The position numbers and the translations under genes are program-made. A DNA stretch of 64,000 bases. Origin: Streptomyces sp. SCL15-4. Lineage in GTDB: Bacteria > Actinomycetota > Actinomycetes > Streptomycetales > Streptomycetaceae. The DNA is taken from positions 5,952,001 through 6,016,000 of the forward strand of contig NZ_JAOBTQ010000001.1 in NCBI RefSeq assembly GCF_033366695.1, in the 5' to 3' direction. This document shows, piece by piece, positions 34,381 through 42,912 of this stretch; the stretch's first letter is position 1; the number at the start of each line of letters is the position of its first letter. The notes under the pieces are model-generated. The model was not told where the DNA came from, ran no database searches, and saw only the letters and a list, made by a program, of their open reading frames with translations.

Positions 34381-34773
34381 ATGAGGGTGACGCGATGTGC
34401 GCCCGTCGTGGCGGTGCTGCTCGCGCTGGCGGGCTGCGGCTCGGACGGGGACACCGGCCGGCCGCCGCCCACCGCGACCGGCAGCCTGGAGCAGCTGGCC
34501 GCCGAGGTGCGGTGCGCGCCGGACGTGCAGACCGACGCCGACGAGATCCGCCAGGCCATCTGCCGCACCGGAAAAGGGCGGTTCGTCCTCGCCACGTTCG
34601 CCACCGACCGGGGCCAGCGCGAGTGGATCGACGACGCGAAGGACTACGGCGGCCACTACCTGGTCGGCCGCAAGTGGGTGGCCGTCGGCGACGACGGGGT
34701 GGTCAGGGCGTTGCGCGGCACGCTCGGCGGTGAGCTGGAGGCGGGCGCCGACCATCACGCGCACGGCGGCTGA
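34381..34773 (+). CDS. Small putative lipoprotein
   Basis: 130 residues. Signal peptide with lipobox LALAGC (Cys at about residue 19), then a small soluble domain containing two further cysteines (VRCAPDV and AICRTG). No family recognised. It ends with a His-rich tail. The gene is convergent with the DUF1996 gene with a shared terminator between. Ribosome site GGAGG is 5 bases before the ATG. Confidence 0.75.
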   Translation: MRVTRCAPVVAVLLALAGCGSDGDTGRPPPTATGSLEQLAAEVRCAPDVQTDADEIRQAICRTGKGRFVLATFATDRGQREWIDDAKDYGGHYLVGRKWVAVGDDGVVRALRGTLGGELEAGADHHAHGG

Positions 34774-34793
34774 CGCGGCGCCGGGCAGGACGG

Positions 34794-34825
34794 AGGCCGG
34801 TGACGGTGGGGGTCGTCACCGGCCT
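34794..34825. terminator. Bidirectional terminator between lipoprotein and DUF1996 genes
   Basis: AGGCCGGTGACG pairs perfectly with CGTCACCGGCCT (12 bp, 8-base loop), between the convergent stops at 34773 and 34850. Confidence 0.75.
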
Positions 34826-34849
34826 TCGGTCAGCCGCCCGCGCCGGGGG

Positions 34850-36334
34850 TCACGCGCAGTTCTGACCGCGGTTGAGGCAGTCGGCGATTTTGCCGGCCAG
34901 CCCGTTCCGGGTGACGCTGATGAAGTCGTCGTGGTCCGTGGCCGGCTTGTGCAGCTGCTCGGGGAAGCCGTCCACCGCGTAGGCGTTCCGCACCTGGCCG
35001 TTGCGGATCACCGGTGGGGTGACGGCGTAGACGAGCCGCATGGTCAGCTGCGGGATCGCCTTGAAGCCGTTCGGGCAGACACCGCTGGCCGGGTCGGCGA
35101 AGGCCACGTGCGCGCGGTGGTTGGCGCTGTCGGTGTTCTGCCCGTCCCAGCAGCTCTGGAAGGCGAAGGAGCGCACCACCTTGCTGCCCTGCGGGCAGAT
35201 CGGGTACTGCTCGGTGAGCTGCACCTTGTTCTCGAAGCCGGTGCAGCTCCAGTGCGCGTTGGCGTTGGCGAGGCCGTTGGTGGTGGTCTTGGCGTCACCG
35301 GTGATGATGCGCAGGAACCGGGGCATCGCGACGACCTTGGCCGCCGGGCTGCCCACGTACGTGATGTCGGCCTGGACCGGGGTCAGGATCCGGCCGGCGT
35401 TGCCCTCCTTGCCGCCGCCGTCGGCGTTCTGGTCGAAGTCCCGGGTGCCGTCCTGGACGCGGACCACCGGCCAGTAGTACGAGGACAGGTCGTCGCGGTT
35501 GCGGCAGCTGGTGCCGCCCTGGAGGAACGTCTGGTTGCTGGAGAAGGCGTTGACCTTCTGGTTGCCGACGTAGTCGTGCAGGTGGTGCGCGCCGTTGGTG
35601 ACACCGGGCGCCACGATCACGTTGTCGGTGTTGTGGTTCTTGTTGGCGTTCACCCCGCAGCGGGTGGTGAACGTGCCGGTCGAGGCGTTGCCGGTCCGGC
35701 GGGGCCTGCCCTGGACGTTCGGCGCGACCTTGGTGATGTCCACGAAGTCGGCCGCGACGGGACCGTTGCCGGCCTGCCCGCCGATGCCGCCTCCCTGCTG
35801 ACCGCCGTTCTGCTGCCCGCCGCCGTTCTGCTGCGCGCCGCCCGCGGTGGTCTGGTCGGCGCTGCGGGCCGTGCAGGAGGCGAGCTGCCTCAGCGCGTCG
35901 TCGAAGGAACCGCCGGCCCGCTGGATGCCGATCCGGATGCGGTCGATCGTCGCCGCCCGCTTCTCGCCGAGGGGCCCGACGATCGCGTTCCGCACGAAGC
36001 CGGGGTCCTTCGCCTGCGCGTCGCGGGTCGAGGCGAGCCGGGCGTACGCCTCGGTGATCTGCCGGTCCAGAGCGGCCAGTTCCGTCGCCACGCCCTGCCG
36101 GGCCGCGTTCGGCACGTTCGTCAGCTTCTGGCCGACGTCCGGGCAGGAGACGGTCACCACCTGCGCGGTCGCGGCCTTGGTCCGGCTGCCTCCCCACGTC
36201 CGGTGCTCCGACTCGTGCGCCGAGGCGTGGAAGTTGGCCCAGAGCAACCCGCCCCCGCCGAGCGCTAGGGCCGCCGATACGGCTATGGCCTTGACGGCCG
36301 GCGGCGTACGGCGTTTTCGTGTGTTGCGTCCCAT
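34850..36334 (-). CDS. Secreted DUF1996 protein
   Basis: 494 residues. N-terminal basic segment and signal anchor (about 13-33), a coiled-coil-like region (about 60-150), a Gly/Gln/Asn-rich linker (about 165-195, [19 protein letters not shown]), then the DUF1996 domain with [37 protein letters not shown] and [22 protein letters not shown]1996 proteins are secreted, with no established enzyme activity. AGAGGAG precedes the ATG at 36334. The low-complexity linker joins two separately folded parts. Confidence 0.85.
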   Translation of the reverse strand: MGRNTRKRRTPPAVKAIAVSAALALGGGGLLWANFHASAHESEHRTWGGSRTKAATAQVVTVSCPDVGQKLTNVPNAARQGVATELAALDRQITEAYARLASTRDAQAKDPGFVRNAIVGPLGEKRAATIDRIRIGIQRAGGSFDDALRQLASCTARSADQTTAGGAQQNGGGQQNGGQQGGGIGGQAGNGPVAADFVDITKVAPNVQGRPRRTGNASTGTFTTRCGVNANKNHNTDNVIVAPGVTNGAHHLHDYVGNQKVNAFSSNQTFLQGGTSCRNRDDLSSYYWPVVRVQDGTRDFDQNADGGGKEGNAGRILTPVQADITYVGSPAAKVVAMPRFLRIITGDAKTTTNGLANANAHWSCTGFENKVQLTEQYPICPQGSKVVRSFAFQSCWDGQNTDSANHRAHVAFADPASGVCPNGFKAIPQLTMRLVYAVTPPVIRNGQVRNAYAVDGFPEQLHKPATDHDDFISVTRNGLAGKIADCLNRGQNCA

Positions 36335-36470
36335 GGAACTCCTCTGACTTCCTTGTGGGGCGGCATCGAGGCGCCCGACAGGAGTGAAGCGGCGCCCATC
36401 CATACGGACGCCGCCCCCAAGGTGTTCACTGCTCCCGCGCATTCACCCGTGGATGGGCGGAGCCGGCGGG

Positions 36471-37124
36471 TCAGCGGTCGCGGTCCAGATGGGCGAGCAC
36501 CGCGAGGACGCGCCGGTTGTCGTCGTCGGAGACCTCCAGGCCGAGCTTGGCGAAGATGTTGGAGGTGTGCTTGGCGATCGCGCGTTCCGTCACCACCAGG
36601 TGCGCCGCGATGCCCGCGTTGGACCGGCCCTGGGCCATCAGCTCCAGCACCTCCCGCTCGCGCGGGGTGAGCCGGGCGAGCGGCCGGCCGGCGGCGGAGC
36701 GCCGGGTCAGCAACTGCCGGATCACCTGCGGGTCCATGGCCGTACCGCCCGCCGCCACCCGTCGTACGGCGTCCACGAACTGCGCCGCGTCGAACACCCG
36801 GTCCTTCAGCAGGTAACCGATCCCGCCGTCGCCGTCGGCGAGCAGCTCGCGCGCGTACAGCTGCTCCACGTGCTGGGAGAGCACCAGCACCGGCAGTCCG
36901 GGCCGGGCCCGGCGGGCGGCGAGCGCGCACTGCAGGCCCTCGTCGGTGTGCGTGGGCGGCAGGCGTACGTCCACCACGGCCACGTCCGGCGTCAACTCCT
37001 CCAAGGCCCTGGAGAGTTCCGGGCCGGACTCGACGGCCGCGGCGATCTCGAAGCCGTGCGCCTCGAGCATCCGCACCAGCCCGTCGCGCAGCAGGAACAG
37101 GTCTTCGGCTAGGACAACACGCAC
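36471..37124 (-). CDS. NarL/LuxR-family response regulator
   Basis: 217 residues. Receiver domain with acidic pocket AEDLFLL, phosphoacceptor Asp52 (VAVVDVRLP) and a C-terminal LuxR HTH (LTPREREVLELMAQGRSNAGIA, about residues 150-171). The GTG start overlaps the end of the histidine kinase gene by 16 bases, so the two form a coupled two-component system. Targets are unknown. The kinase-regulator order on the transcript is kinase first. Confidence 0.92.
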   Translation of the reverse strand: MRVVLAEDLFLLRDGLVRMLEAHGFEIAAAVESGPELSRALEELTPDVAVVDVRLPPTHTDEGLQCALAARRARPGLPVLVLSQHVEQLYARELLADGDGGIGYLLKDRVFDAAQFVDAVRRVAAGGTAMDPQVIRQLLTRRSAAGRPLARLTPREREVLELMAQGRSNAGIAAHLVVTERAIAKHTSNIFAKLGLEVSDDDNRRVLAVLAHLDRDR

Positions 37125-38386
37125 GGGATCTCCATGGTCACCATGGTGGGACCGCCCGCGGGGCTGCTGACGGCCAGGACTCCGTCGAATGTACCGAGCC
37201 GGCGCTCGATGCCCGCGAGCCCCGAGCCGGCCCGGACCACGGCCCCGCCCCGGCCGTCGTCGGTGACCATGAGCCGCAGCCGGCCGTCGGTGTGGTGCAC
37301 ATCGACGTGGACCCGGTCGGCGCCGGAGTGCTTGACGGCGTTGGTGAGGACCTCGTTGACCGCGAAGTAGGCGGCCGACTCCACCGGCGCCTCCGCCCGG
37401 CCGGACAGCTCCACGCTCACCTCGGCCGGCAGCGGCAGCCGCAGCGCCAACGCCCGTACCGCGTCGCCGAGTCCGCGCTCGGCGAGGACCGGCGGATGGA
37501 TGCCGCGGACCAGGTCGCGCAGCTCCTCCAGGGCCTCGGCGGAGTTCCGGCGGGCCTGCGCGATCAGCTTCTTCGCCGCCGCCGGGTCCCGCTCGATCAG
37601 CGTCTCGACGGTCCCGAGGTCCATGCCCATGGCCACCAGCCGGGCCTGGGCGCCGTCGTGCAGGTCCCGTTCGATCCGGCGCAGCTCGGCGGCCGAGGTG
37701 TCCACCGCGTCCCGCCGGGTCTCGGTCAGCACCCGCACCCGCTCGGTGAGATCGCCGCGGCCACCGCCGAGGGCGGCCCGGGTGAGCCGGAAGTGCGCGG
37801 TGAGCAGCCCCGGGGTGAAACGGTGGGCGACCACCAGCAGCGCGGCGGCGAGGACGGCGGCGAGCAGCGCGGTCGCCTGCCCGGTGACCGGTACGAAGGC
37901 GTACCAGTAGGTGTCGCCCGGACCCTGTACGTACGCCCGCCACAGTCCGGCCGCCACCAGGAATCCCTGCACCGGGAAGAACAGCAGCACGGCCGGGAGC
38001 AGCGCGGTGACCAGGCCGGCGGTCATGTCGGTCAGCAGCCACCGGACATCCCGCCAGGTCTGCGGGTCCCCGAGCATGGTGACCGTGCGCGTCCACGGGC
38101 CCGCTCCCGGCGGAACGGGCCGGTAGACCACCAGGATCACCACCCCGCCCCACTCCGCGGCGAGCCCGCGCCGCGCCTCGGCGTACCTGCGTACCGCGCC
38201 GAGCACCGGGGGCACCAGGAACAGGCCGAGGCCGAGCGGGAGGAGTTCGAGGGATATGACGGTGAGGGCGAAGCACAGCACCGTCACCGGCGGCATCGCC
38301 AGGGCCAGCACCAGGCCCCGCACGGCGGCCAGCACTGCCTGCCGGGTGCGGCTGCGGAAGTCGTCCCGCTGGACGTCGGTGTTCAT
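37109..38386 (-). CDS. DesK/NarX-type sensor histidine kinase
   Basis: 425 residues. Four to five membrane helices in the first 190 residues (an integral-membrane sensor part with no large extracellular domain), then a HisKA_3 dimerisation domain with His243 in RRIERDLHDGAQARL and an ATPase domain with NEVLTNAVKHSG and DDGRGG. It should phosphorylate the regulator encoded immediately downstream. The signal is unknown; membrane-state sensing is common in this class. Confidence 0.92.
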   Translation of the reverse strand: MNTDVQRDDFRSRTRQAVLAAVRGLVLALAMPPVTVLCFALTVISLELLPLGLGLFLVPPVLGAVRRYAEARRGLAAEWGGVVILVVYRPVPPGAGPWTRTVTMLGDPQTWRDVRWLLTDMTAGLVTALLPAVLLFFPVQGFLVAAGLWRAYVQGPGDTYWYAFVPVTGQATALLAAVLAAALLVVAHRFTPGLLTAHFRLTRAALGGGRGDLTERVRVLTETRRDAVDTSAAELRRIERDLHDGAQARLVAMGMDLGTVETLIERDPAAAKKLIAQARRNSAEALEELRDLVRGIHPPVLAERGLGDAVRALALRLPLPAEVSVELSGRAEAPVESAAYFAVNEVLTNAVKHSGADRVHVDVHHTDGRLRLMVTDDGRGGAVVRAGSGLAGIERRLGTFDGVLAVSSPAGGPTMVTMEIPCVLS

Positions 38387-38437
38387 GGCGCCAGTCTGGC
38401 CGACCCCGCCGGGCCGGTCACGGGGCCGGACCCCACG

Positions 38438-39466
38438 TCAGGGGGTGGTGCCAGGTACACCCCCGGCCAGGCCCAGCACCTTCGCCTCCACCCGGGGGTC
38501 CAGGCCCGGGCGGCCGCGGTCCGAACGCCGCGGCCCGGTGCCGCCGAGCCCGCTCAGCCAGCGCCAGGTGTCCGCGACGGTCTCCTCCACCGGCCGGCAC
38601 ACCAGCCCGGTCGCCACCGCCCGTGACACGTCCGCGCGGTGCACGGCGTCGTGCATCTCGCCGCCCGGCGGCACCCACACCGGCAGCTCGGTCCACGGCT
38701 CGATCCCGGCGGCCAGGATCGCCTCCGGCTCGGTCCAGCGCAGCTCCGCGTCCGCGCCGGTCGCGGACACGCAGGCCCGGAGCAGCTCGCCCATGGTGGT
38801 GTGACCGGGCGGGCTCACCAGGTTGTACGGCCCGCCGAGCCCGCGCTCCAGCGCGCCGAGCAGCCAGCCGGCGAGGTCGCGGGCGTCGATGTACTGCAGG
38901 GGCAGCTCGCGCGGGCCGGGGGCCAGGACCGGGCCGCCGCGCGCGATCCGGGTCAGCCACCAGGGCAGCCGGCCCACGTTCTCGTACGGGCCGAGGATCA
39001 GCCCGGCCCGCACCAGCAGCGAGTCCGCCGCGCCGAAGGCGTCGACGGCGGCCAGTTCACCGCCGCGCTTGTCCGTCGCGTAGTCCCGCGCCCCGGCGTC
39101 GGCGGCGCCGTCGACCAGCGGGGCGTCCTCCGCCGCGCCGGGCGGCCAGGGCCAGACGTACACCGACCGGCTGGAGACGTACGCGTACCGCCCGGCCCGG
39201 CCGCGCAGCAGCCGGGCCGCCTCGCGCACGGCGCGCGGGGCGGCCGACCAGGTGTCCACCACGGCGTCCCAGCCGTCGCCCGGCCCGGCGGCACGGAGCG
39301 CGGCGAGACCGTCGGGCGCGGTGCGGTCACCGTGCAACGACCGTACTCCGGCCGGAGGTTGGTGCCGTCCGCGGTGGAAGACGGTCACCTCCCAGCCGCG
39401 TCCGAGCGCGGCCTCCGCCACGGCGCGTCCCACGAACTCCGTACCGCCCAGCACCAGAAGTCTCAT
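38438..39466 (-). CDS. NAD-dependent epimerase/dehydratase-family reductase
   Basis: 342 residues. Rossmann NAD(P) motif LVLGGTEFVGRAV at the N-terminus and an atypical SDR active site (SSRSVY with YATDKRGGE: Tyr-x-x-x-Lys). Similar actinobacterial proteins are annotated as NAD-dependent epimerases, some acting on isoflavone- or mRNA-binding-like substrates; the substrate here is unknown. ATG at 39466 precedes the nucleotide-binding motif. Monocistronic. Confidence 0.85.
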   Translation of the reverse strand: MRLLVLGGTEFVGRAVAEAALGRGWEVTVFHRGRHQPPAGVRSLHGDRTAPDGLAALRAAGPGDGWDAVVDTWSAAPRAVREAARLLRGRAGRYAYVSSRSVYVWPWPPGAAEDAPLVDGAADAGARDYATDKRGGELAAVDAFGAADSLLVRAGLILGPYENVGRLPWWLTRIARGGPVLAPGPRELPLQYIDARDLAGWLLGALERGLGGPYNLVSPPGHTTMGELLRACVSATGADAELRWTEPEAILAAGIEPWTELPVWVPPGGEMHDAVHRADVSRAVATGLVCRPVEETVADTWRWLSGLGGTGPRRSDRGRPGLDPRVEAKVLGLAGGVPGTTP

Positions 39467-39527
39467 GCCGGTGATCCTGCCCGGTCCGGGCCCGTGGGAG
39501 CGCGCGGCTCTGCCGAGGGCAGAAGGG

Positions 39528-40118
39528 TCAGCGGGCGGTCGGCGGGGTGTACTTGTAGCCGACCCGGCGCACGGTCTGGATGGCCTGGCGGTGGCCCTCG
39601 CCCAGCTTGCGGCGCAGCCGGGCGATGTGCACGTCCACGGTGCGGCCGTCGCCGACATGGCCGTAGCCCCACACCGTGGTGACCAGCTGGTCGCGGGTGT
39701 GCACCCGGTGCGGATGCGCCACCAGGTGCGCCAGCAGCTCGAACTCCAGGTAGGTCAGGTCCAGTTCGCGGCCGTCGACGCTGGCGGTGCGTCGCACGGG
39801 GTCGATCCGCACCAGCGGCTCGGTGCCGGGGTCCGCCTCGGCGCGCGCGGTCTCCGGCTCCGGCTGGCCGGGGACGGCGACCGGGAGGAACGGGGGCCGC
39901 TGGTCGGCGGGGACCAGCACCAGGTAGCCGACCATCGGCGGCTGGCCCGGCAGGGTGGGCAGGGTGTGCTGCGGCGCGGGCAGCCAGGTGGCGCCCGGCG
40001 GCAGGAAGTCCGCCACGTCGACCACCTCGTCCCGGTCGACGGCGCGCAGCCGGTGCCGGGTGCCGTTCGGGGCTGGAGCGGGGAGGGTGGCGGTGGAGAG
40101 GGAACGGGTGGTCGCCAT
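39528..40118 (-). CDS. Winged-helix (OmpR/PhoB C-terminal type) regulator without receiver
   Basis: 196 residues. The C-terminal 95 residues form an OmpR-type winged helix (LDLTYLEFELLAHLVAHPHR, VDVHIARLRRKLGEG, IQTVRRVGYKY). The N-terminal 100 residues, Pro-rich with a hydrophobic patch (PMVGYLVLVP), are not a receiver domain and lack a phosphoacceptor. So it is either an orphan regulator sensing something else or constitutively active. It lies between the epimerase and glnII; GlnR itself has a similar C-terminus but a receiver-like N-terminus, so this is not GlnR. Confidence 0.85.
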   Translation of the reverse strand: MATTRSLSTATLPAPAPNGTRHRLRAVDRDEVVDVADFLPPGATWLPAPQHTLPTLPGQPPMVGYLVLVPADQRPPFLPVAVPGQPEPETARAEADPGTEPLVRIDPVRRTASVDGRELDLTYLEFELLAHLVAHPHRVHTRDQLVTTVWGYGHVGDGRTVDVHIARLRRKLGEGHRQAIQTVRRVGYKYTPPTAR

Positions 40119-40237
40119 GAGAGGTCAGCTCTTTCGCGCGAGGAGGTCGTCGGGAGATGCGGCGGACCCGATTCGTGGTCGGGCGTCACCGGCGGACGTA
40201 CGTCGTTTCGCGCTGGCCGAAGGCCGGGGGTACGGCT

Positions 40238-40360
40238 TTAGAGGGCCCGCGCGTTCATCGCGGGGCGACACACACGGTCGAAGTCGTGGTGCTGACGGGA
40301 AGGCCAGAACGGCTGGAGGTCATAGCGACCCGTCGCGGTGATCTGCTGGATGCTGGCCAT
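40238..40360 (-). CDS. Possible 40-residue small protein or leader peptide
   Basis: Reading frame starting MASIQQITATGRYDLQPFWP and ending with CRPAMNARAL, stop TAA. It lies 119 bases upstream of the winged-helix regulator on the same strand, in an interval otherwise empty from 40119 to 40601. GGGAG is too close to the ATG for an ideal ribosome site. The composition (balanced, with Phe, Trp, His) looks more protein-like than the shadow frames around it. The 40361-40601 stretch shows nothing else except locally lower GC around 40420-40470, possibly a promoter. Confidence 0.4.
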   Translation of the reverse strand: MASIQQITATGRYDLQPFWPSRQHHDFDRVCRPAMNARAL

Positions 40361-40601
40361 GCTCCCATTGAAGCAGAGCCGCGCCGCGGGCAGGAGTCTC
40401 CTCTCACAGCTTGGACGTTTCCTTGGTGCGCAATTGACGCGGAAACACCCTCGGAATCCGGCTTTCCGCGCTGGTCGGAGGGGTGGTGACGGGCCGGGGG
40501 CGGCCGGTGCGCCGTCTCACTCACCGGACAGCGGCGCCGGGCCGTGCGCGTGTGCCGGCGTTCCCGGCCGGTCTCCTCCGTGCCGGCGCACGGCATGCGG
40601 C

Positions 40602-40632
40602 GGGGGCGCCCGCCGTGATGGCGGGCGCCCCC
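40602..40632 (-). terminator. Terminator of glnII
   Basis: GGGGGCGCCCGCC pairs perfectly with GGCGGGCGCCCCC (13 bp, 5-base loop), 18 bases downstream of the glnII stop. Confidence 0.8.
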
Positions 40633-40649
40633 GGGTGACGCGGGACGGA

Positions 40650-41681
40650 TCAGACCTGGCCGGCCTTCTCCAGCGCGGCGCAGCAGGTGTCCACCAGCAG
40701 GCGGGTCACCACGTACGGGTCGACGTTGGCGTTCGGACGGCGGTCCTCGATGTAGCCCTTGCCGTCCTTCTCGACCTGCCACGGGATGCGCACCGAGGCA
40801 CCCCGGTCGGAGACGCCGTAGGAGAACTCGTCCCAGGGGGCGGTCTCGTGCAGGCCGGTCAGGCGCTCGTCGATGCCGGCGCCGTAGTTCTTGACGTGGT
40901 CCAGCGGCTTGGAGCCCTCGCCGAGCGACTCGCAGGCGGTGATGATGGCGTCGTAGCCCTCGCGCATGGCCTTGGTGGAGAAGTTGGTGTGCGCGCCCGC
41001 GCCGTTCCAGTCGCCCTTGACCGGCTTGGGGTCCAGGGTCGCGGAGACACCGAAGTCCTCGGCGGTGCGGTACAGCAGCCAGCGGGCCACCCACAGCTGG
41101 TCGGAGACCTCCAGCGGGGCCAGCGGGCCGACCTGGAACTCCCACTGGCCGGGCATGACCTCGGCGTTGATGCCGGAGATGCCGAGGCCCGCCTTCAGGC
41201 AGTTGTCGAGGTGGGCCTCGACGACGTCCCGGCCGAAGATCTCGTCGGCGCCGACACCGCAGTAGTAGCCGCCCTGCGGCGCCGGGAAGCCGCCCTCGGG
41301 GAAGCCGAGCGGACGGGAGCCGTCGAAGAAGGTGTACTCCTGCTCGATGCCGAAGATGGGCTCCTGCGCGGCGAAGCGCTCGGCCACCTCGGCCAGCGCG
41401 GCCCGGGTGTTGGACGGGTGCGGGGTCAGGTCGGTGTCCAGCACCTCGCACAGCACCAGGATGTCGTCGCCGCCGCGGATCGGGTCCGGGCAGGTGAAGA
41501 CCGGCTTGAGCACGCAGTCCGAGGAGTGGCCGGCGGCCTGGTTGGTGGAGGAGCCGTCGAAGCCCCACAGCGGCAGCGCGTCGAGACCGGCCGGGGCACC
41601 CGTGATGACCTTCGTCTTGGAACGGAGCTTGGCCGTCGGCGCGGTGCCGTCGATCCAGATGTACTCAGCCTTGAAGGTCAC
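40650..41681 (-). CDS. glnII: Glutamine synthetase II (eukaryotic-type)
   Basis: 343 residues, the standard GSII length. Begins TFKAEYIWIDG after the GTG, with LPLWGFDGSSTNQA, FGIEQEYTFF, PGQWEFQVGP, GAGAHTNFS and DRGASVRIP motifs. It condenses glutamate and ammonia with ATP. Heat-labile GSII lacks the adenylylation loop, so GlnE does not act on it; control is transcriptional. A complete GlnR box lies 107-144 bases upstream. A strong terminator follows. Confidence 0.96.
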   Translation of the reverse strand: MTFKAEYIWIDGTAPTAKLRSKTKVITGAPAGLDALPLWGFDGSSTNQAAGHSSDCVLKPVFTCPDPIRGGDDILVLCEVLDTDLTPHPSNTRAALAEVAERFAAQEPIFGIEQEYTFFDGSRPLGFPEGGFPAPQGGYYCGVGADEIFGRDVVEAHLDNCLKAGLGISGINAEVMPGQWEFQVGPLAPLEVSDQLWVARWLLYRTAEDFGVSATLDPKPVKGDWNGAGAHTNFSTKAMREGYDAIITACESLGEGSKPLDHVKNYGAGIDERLTGLHETAPWDEFSYGVSDRGASVRIPWQVEKDGKGYIEDRRPNANVDPYVVTRLLVDTCCAALEKAGQV

Positions 41682-41787
41682 GGGGCCACATCCTTCGTGG
41701 GTGGGTCGGGCGTACCCGGCTGCGCGGGTGCCGCGGCGCTGCGGCACTGAGGCGCCGCTCGAACTGCGGGCAGCCTGTCAACAGGCC

Positions 41788-41825
41788 GTTTCCCGGCCAT
41801 TGCCCGGATGTGAACCCCGTGTTAC
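41788..41825 (-). promoter_or_regulatory. GlnR box upstream of glnII
   Basis: On the minus strand the elements read GTAAC, TTCAC, GCAAT, GAAAC, each separated by exactly six bases, matching the gTnAc-n6-GaAAc double a/b-site architecture of Streptomyces GlnR boxes (two elements match exactly, two are degenerate). It lies upstream of the glnII promoter region. Confidence 0.82.
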
Positions 41826-41962
41826 CTGATGCCTGTGTGCCGCGGCTCACGCGGTGAGGCGGAGCGGGCCCGGCCGCCCGGGTTGCGTACGACCGCGGGC
41901 CGCCGTGTACGGCGTCCCGGGCGCGACCGCGCCTTCCCGGCGGCCCTGGCGCGAGGCGGTGG

Positions 41963-42331
41963 TCAGCGCTTGGTGTGCGAGAGGGCCTCGCGTACGGCCT
42001 CCTCGCTGCGCGCCACCAGCGCCGTTCCGTCGTCCGCCGTGATGATCGGCCGCTGGATGAGCTTGGGGTGTCCGGCGAGCGCGGCGATCCAGCGGTCCCG
42101 GGCGCCCGCGTCGCGCGGCCACTCCTTGAGCCCCAGCTCCTTGGCCGCCGCCTCCTGGGTGCGCGTGATGTCCCACGGTTCGAGGCCCAGCCGGTCCAGT
42201 ACGGCCCTGATCTCGTCCTCGCTCGGCACGTCCTCCAGATACCGCCGCACGGTGTACTCCGCCCCCTCGGCGTCGAGCAGGGTGAGCGCGCTACGGCACT
42301 TCGAGCAGGCGGGATTGATCCAGATCTCCAT
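41963..42331 (-). CDS. ArsC/Spx-like thioredoxin-fold reductase family protein
   Basis: 122 residues. MEIWINPACSKCRSALTLL carries a C-x-x-C redox motif near the N-terminus, with LGLEPWDITR, GHPKLIQRPII (the ArsC R-P motif) and a C-terminal helix. Classical glutaredoxin-dependent arsenate reductases have this fold, but no arsenic resistance genes are nearby, so a general redox role is equally likely. ATG at 42331 was chosen because it opens the thioredoxin fold; upstream codons are not conserved-looking. Confidence 0.85.
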   Translation of the reverse strand: MEIWINPACSKCRSALTLLDAEGAEYTVRRYLEDVPSEDEIRAVLDRLGLEPWDITRTQEAAAKELGLKEWPRDAGARDRWIAALAGHPKLIQRPIITADDGTALVARSEEAVREALSHTKR

Positions 42332-42551
42332 GGGCGACACGGTACGCGGTACCCGCTCTGTTCGAATTTCCGGCGTCCCGGCAGCCACGTCCCCACCATC
42401 CGTGACGCGGCGCCAACTTCCTGTGTGAGCTGCGGATTCCTTCACTTCGCGACCGGTCGATTGTCAGTGGCCGCCGGTAGAATTGAAGCAGTGTTCGAGA
42501 CCGGGCGCCGGGGCCGCCGGCGACCGGTCTGACCGCGACAGGAGGATGCCT

Positions 42552-42866
42552 GTGCCCGCTGCCGCCCTCAAGCCGAAGCCGTTGCCGACCCAGTCCACCG
42601 CTCAGCACCCCGTGCTGTTCGACTCGCCCTACGCGCCGGAGGCGAAGCGACCGCTGCCGGCCGGACGGCCGCGCGAGTGGTACGTCACCCACAACCGGCG
42701 CCTGAAGGCCATGCGCCTCGCCATAGCCCTGCTCGACTCCGGGGTCTACCTGCCGGACCAGGCCCGCAACGAGACGATCCGCGGCACGGCCGAGCGGATC
42801 GGCATGCGTCCGCCCTCCGACACCACGTGCCACATGGTGCGGACGCTGATGCGTTACTCGCGGTGA
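42552..42866 (+). CDS. Conserved hypothetical small protein
   Basis: 104 residues, no signal or membrane segment: a Pro/Ala-rich N-terminus, then a basic helical region (WYVTHNRRLKAMRLAIALL) and a C-terminal CHMVRTLMRYSR. GTG at 42552 is preferred over ATG at 42546 because AGGAGG then lies at the ideal distance (6 bases). It is divergent from the ArsC-like gene across a 220-base gap, where TAGAAT (42478-42483) could be a -10 box. Function unknown. Confidence 0.8.
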   Translation: MPAAALKPKPLPTQSTAQHPVLFDSPYAPEAKRPLPAGRPREWYVTHNRRLKAMRLAIALLDSGVYLPDQARNETIRGTAERIGMRPPSDTTCHMVRTLMRYSR

Positions 42867-42912
42867 GCCGCGCGCCGGGCGCCCTCGCGTCGGTGCGGGG
42901 CGCCCGGCACCT

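Noticed and set aside
36471..38276. Single 601-residue protein joining kinase and response regulator
   Set aside because: The upstream part is an out-of-frame shadow of the kinase; the regulator begins at the GTG at 37124 with its receiver domain.
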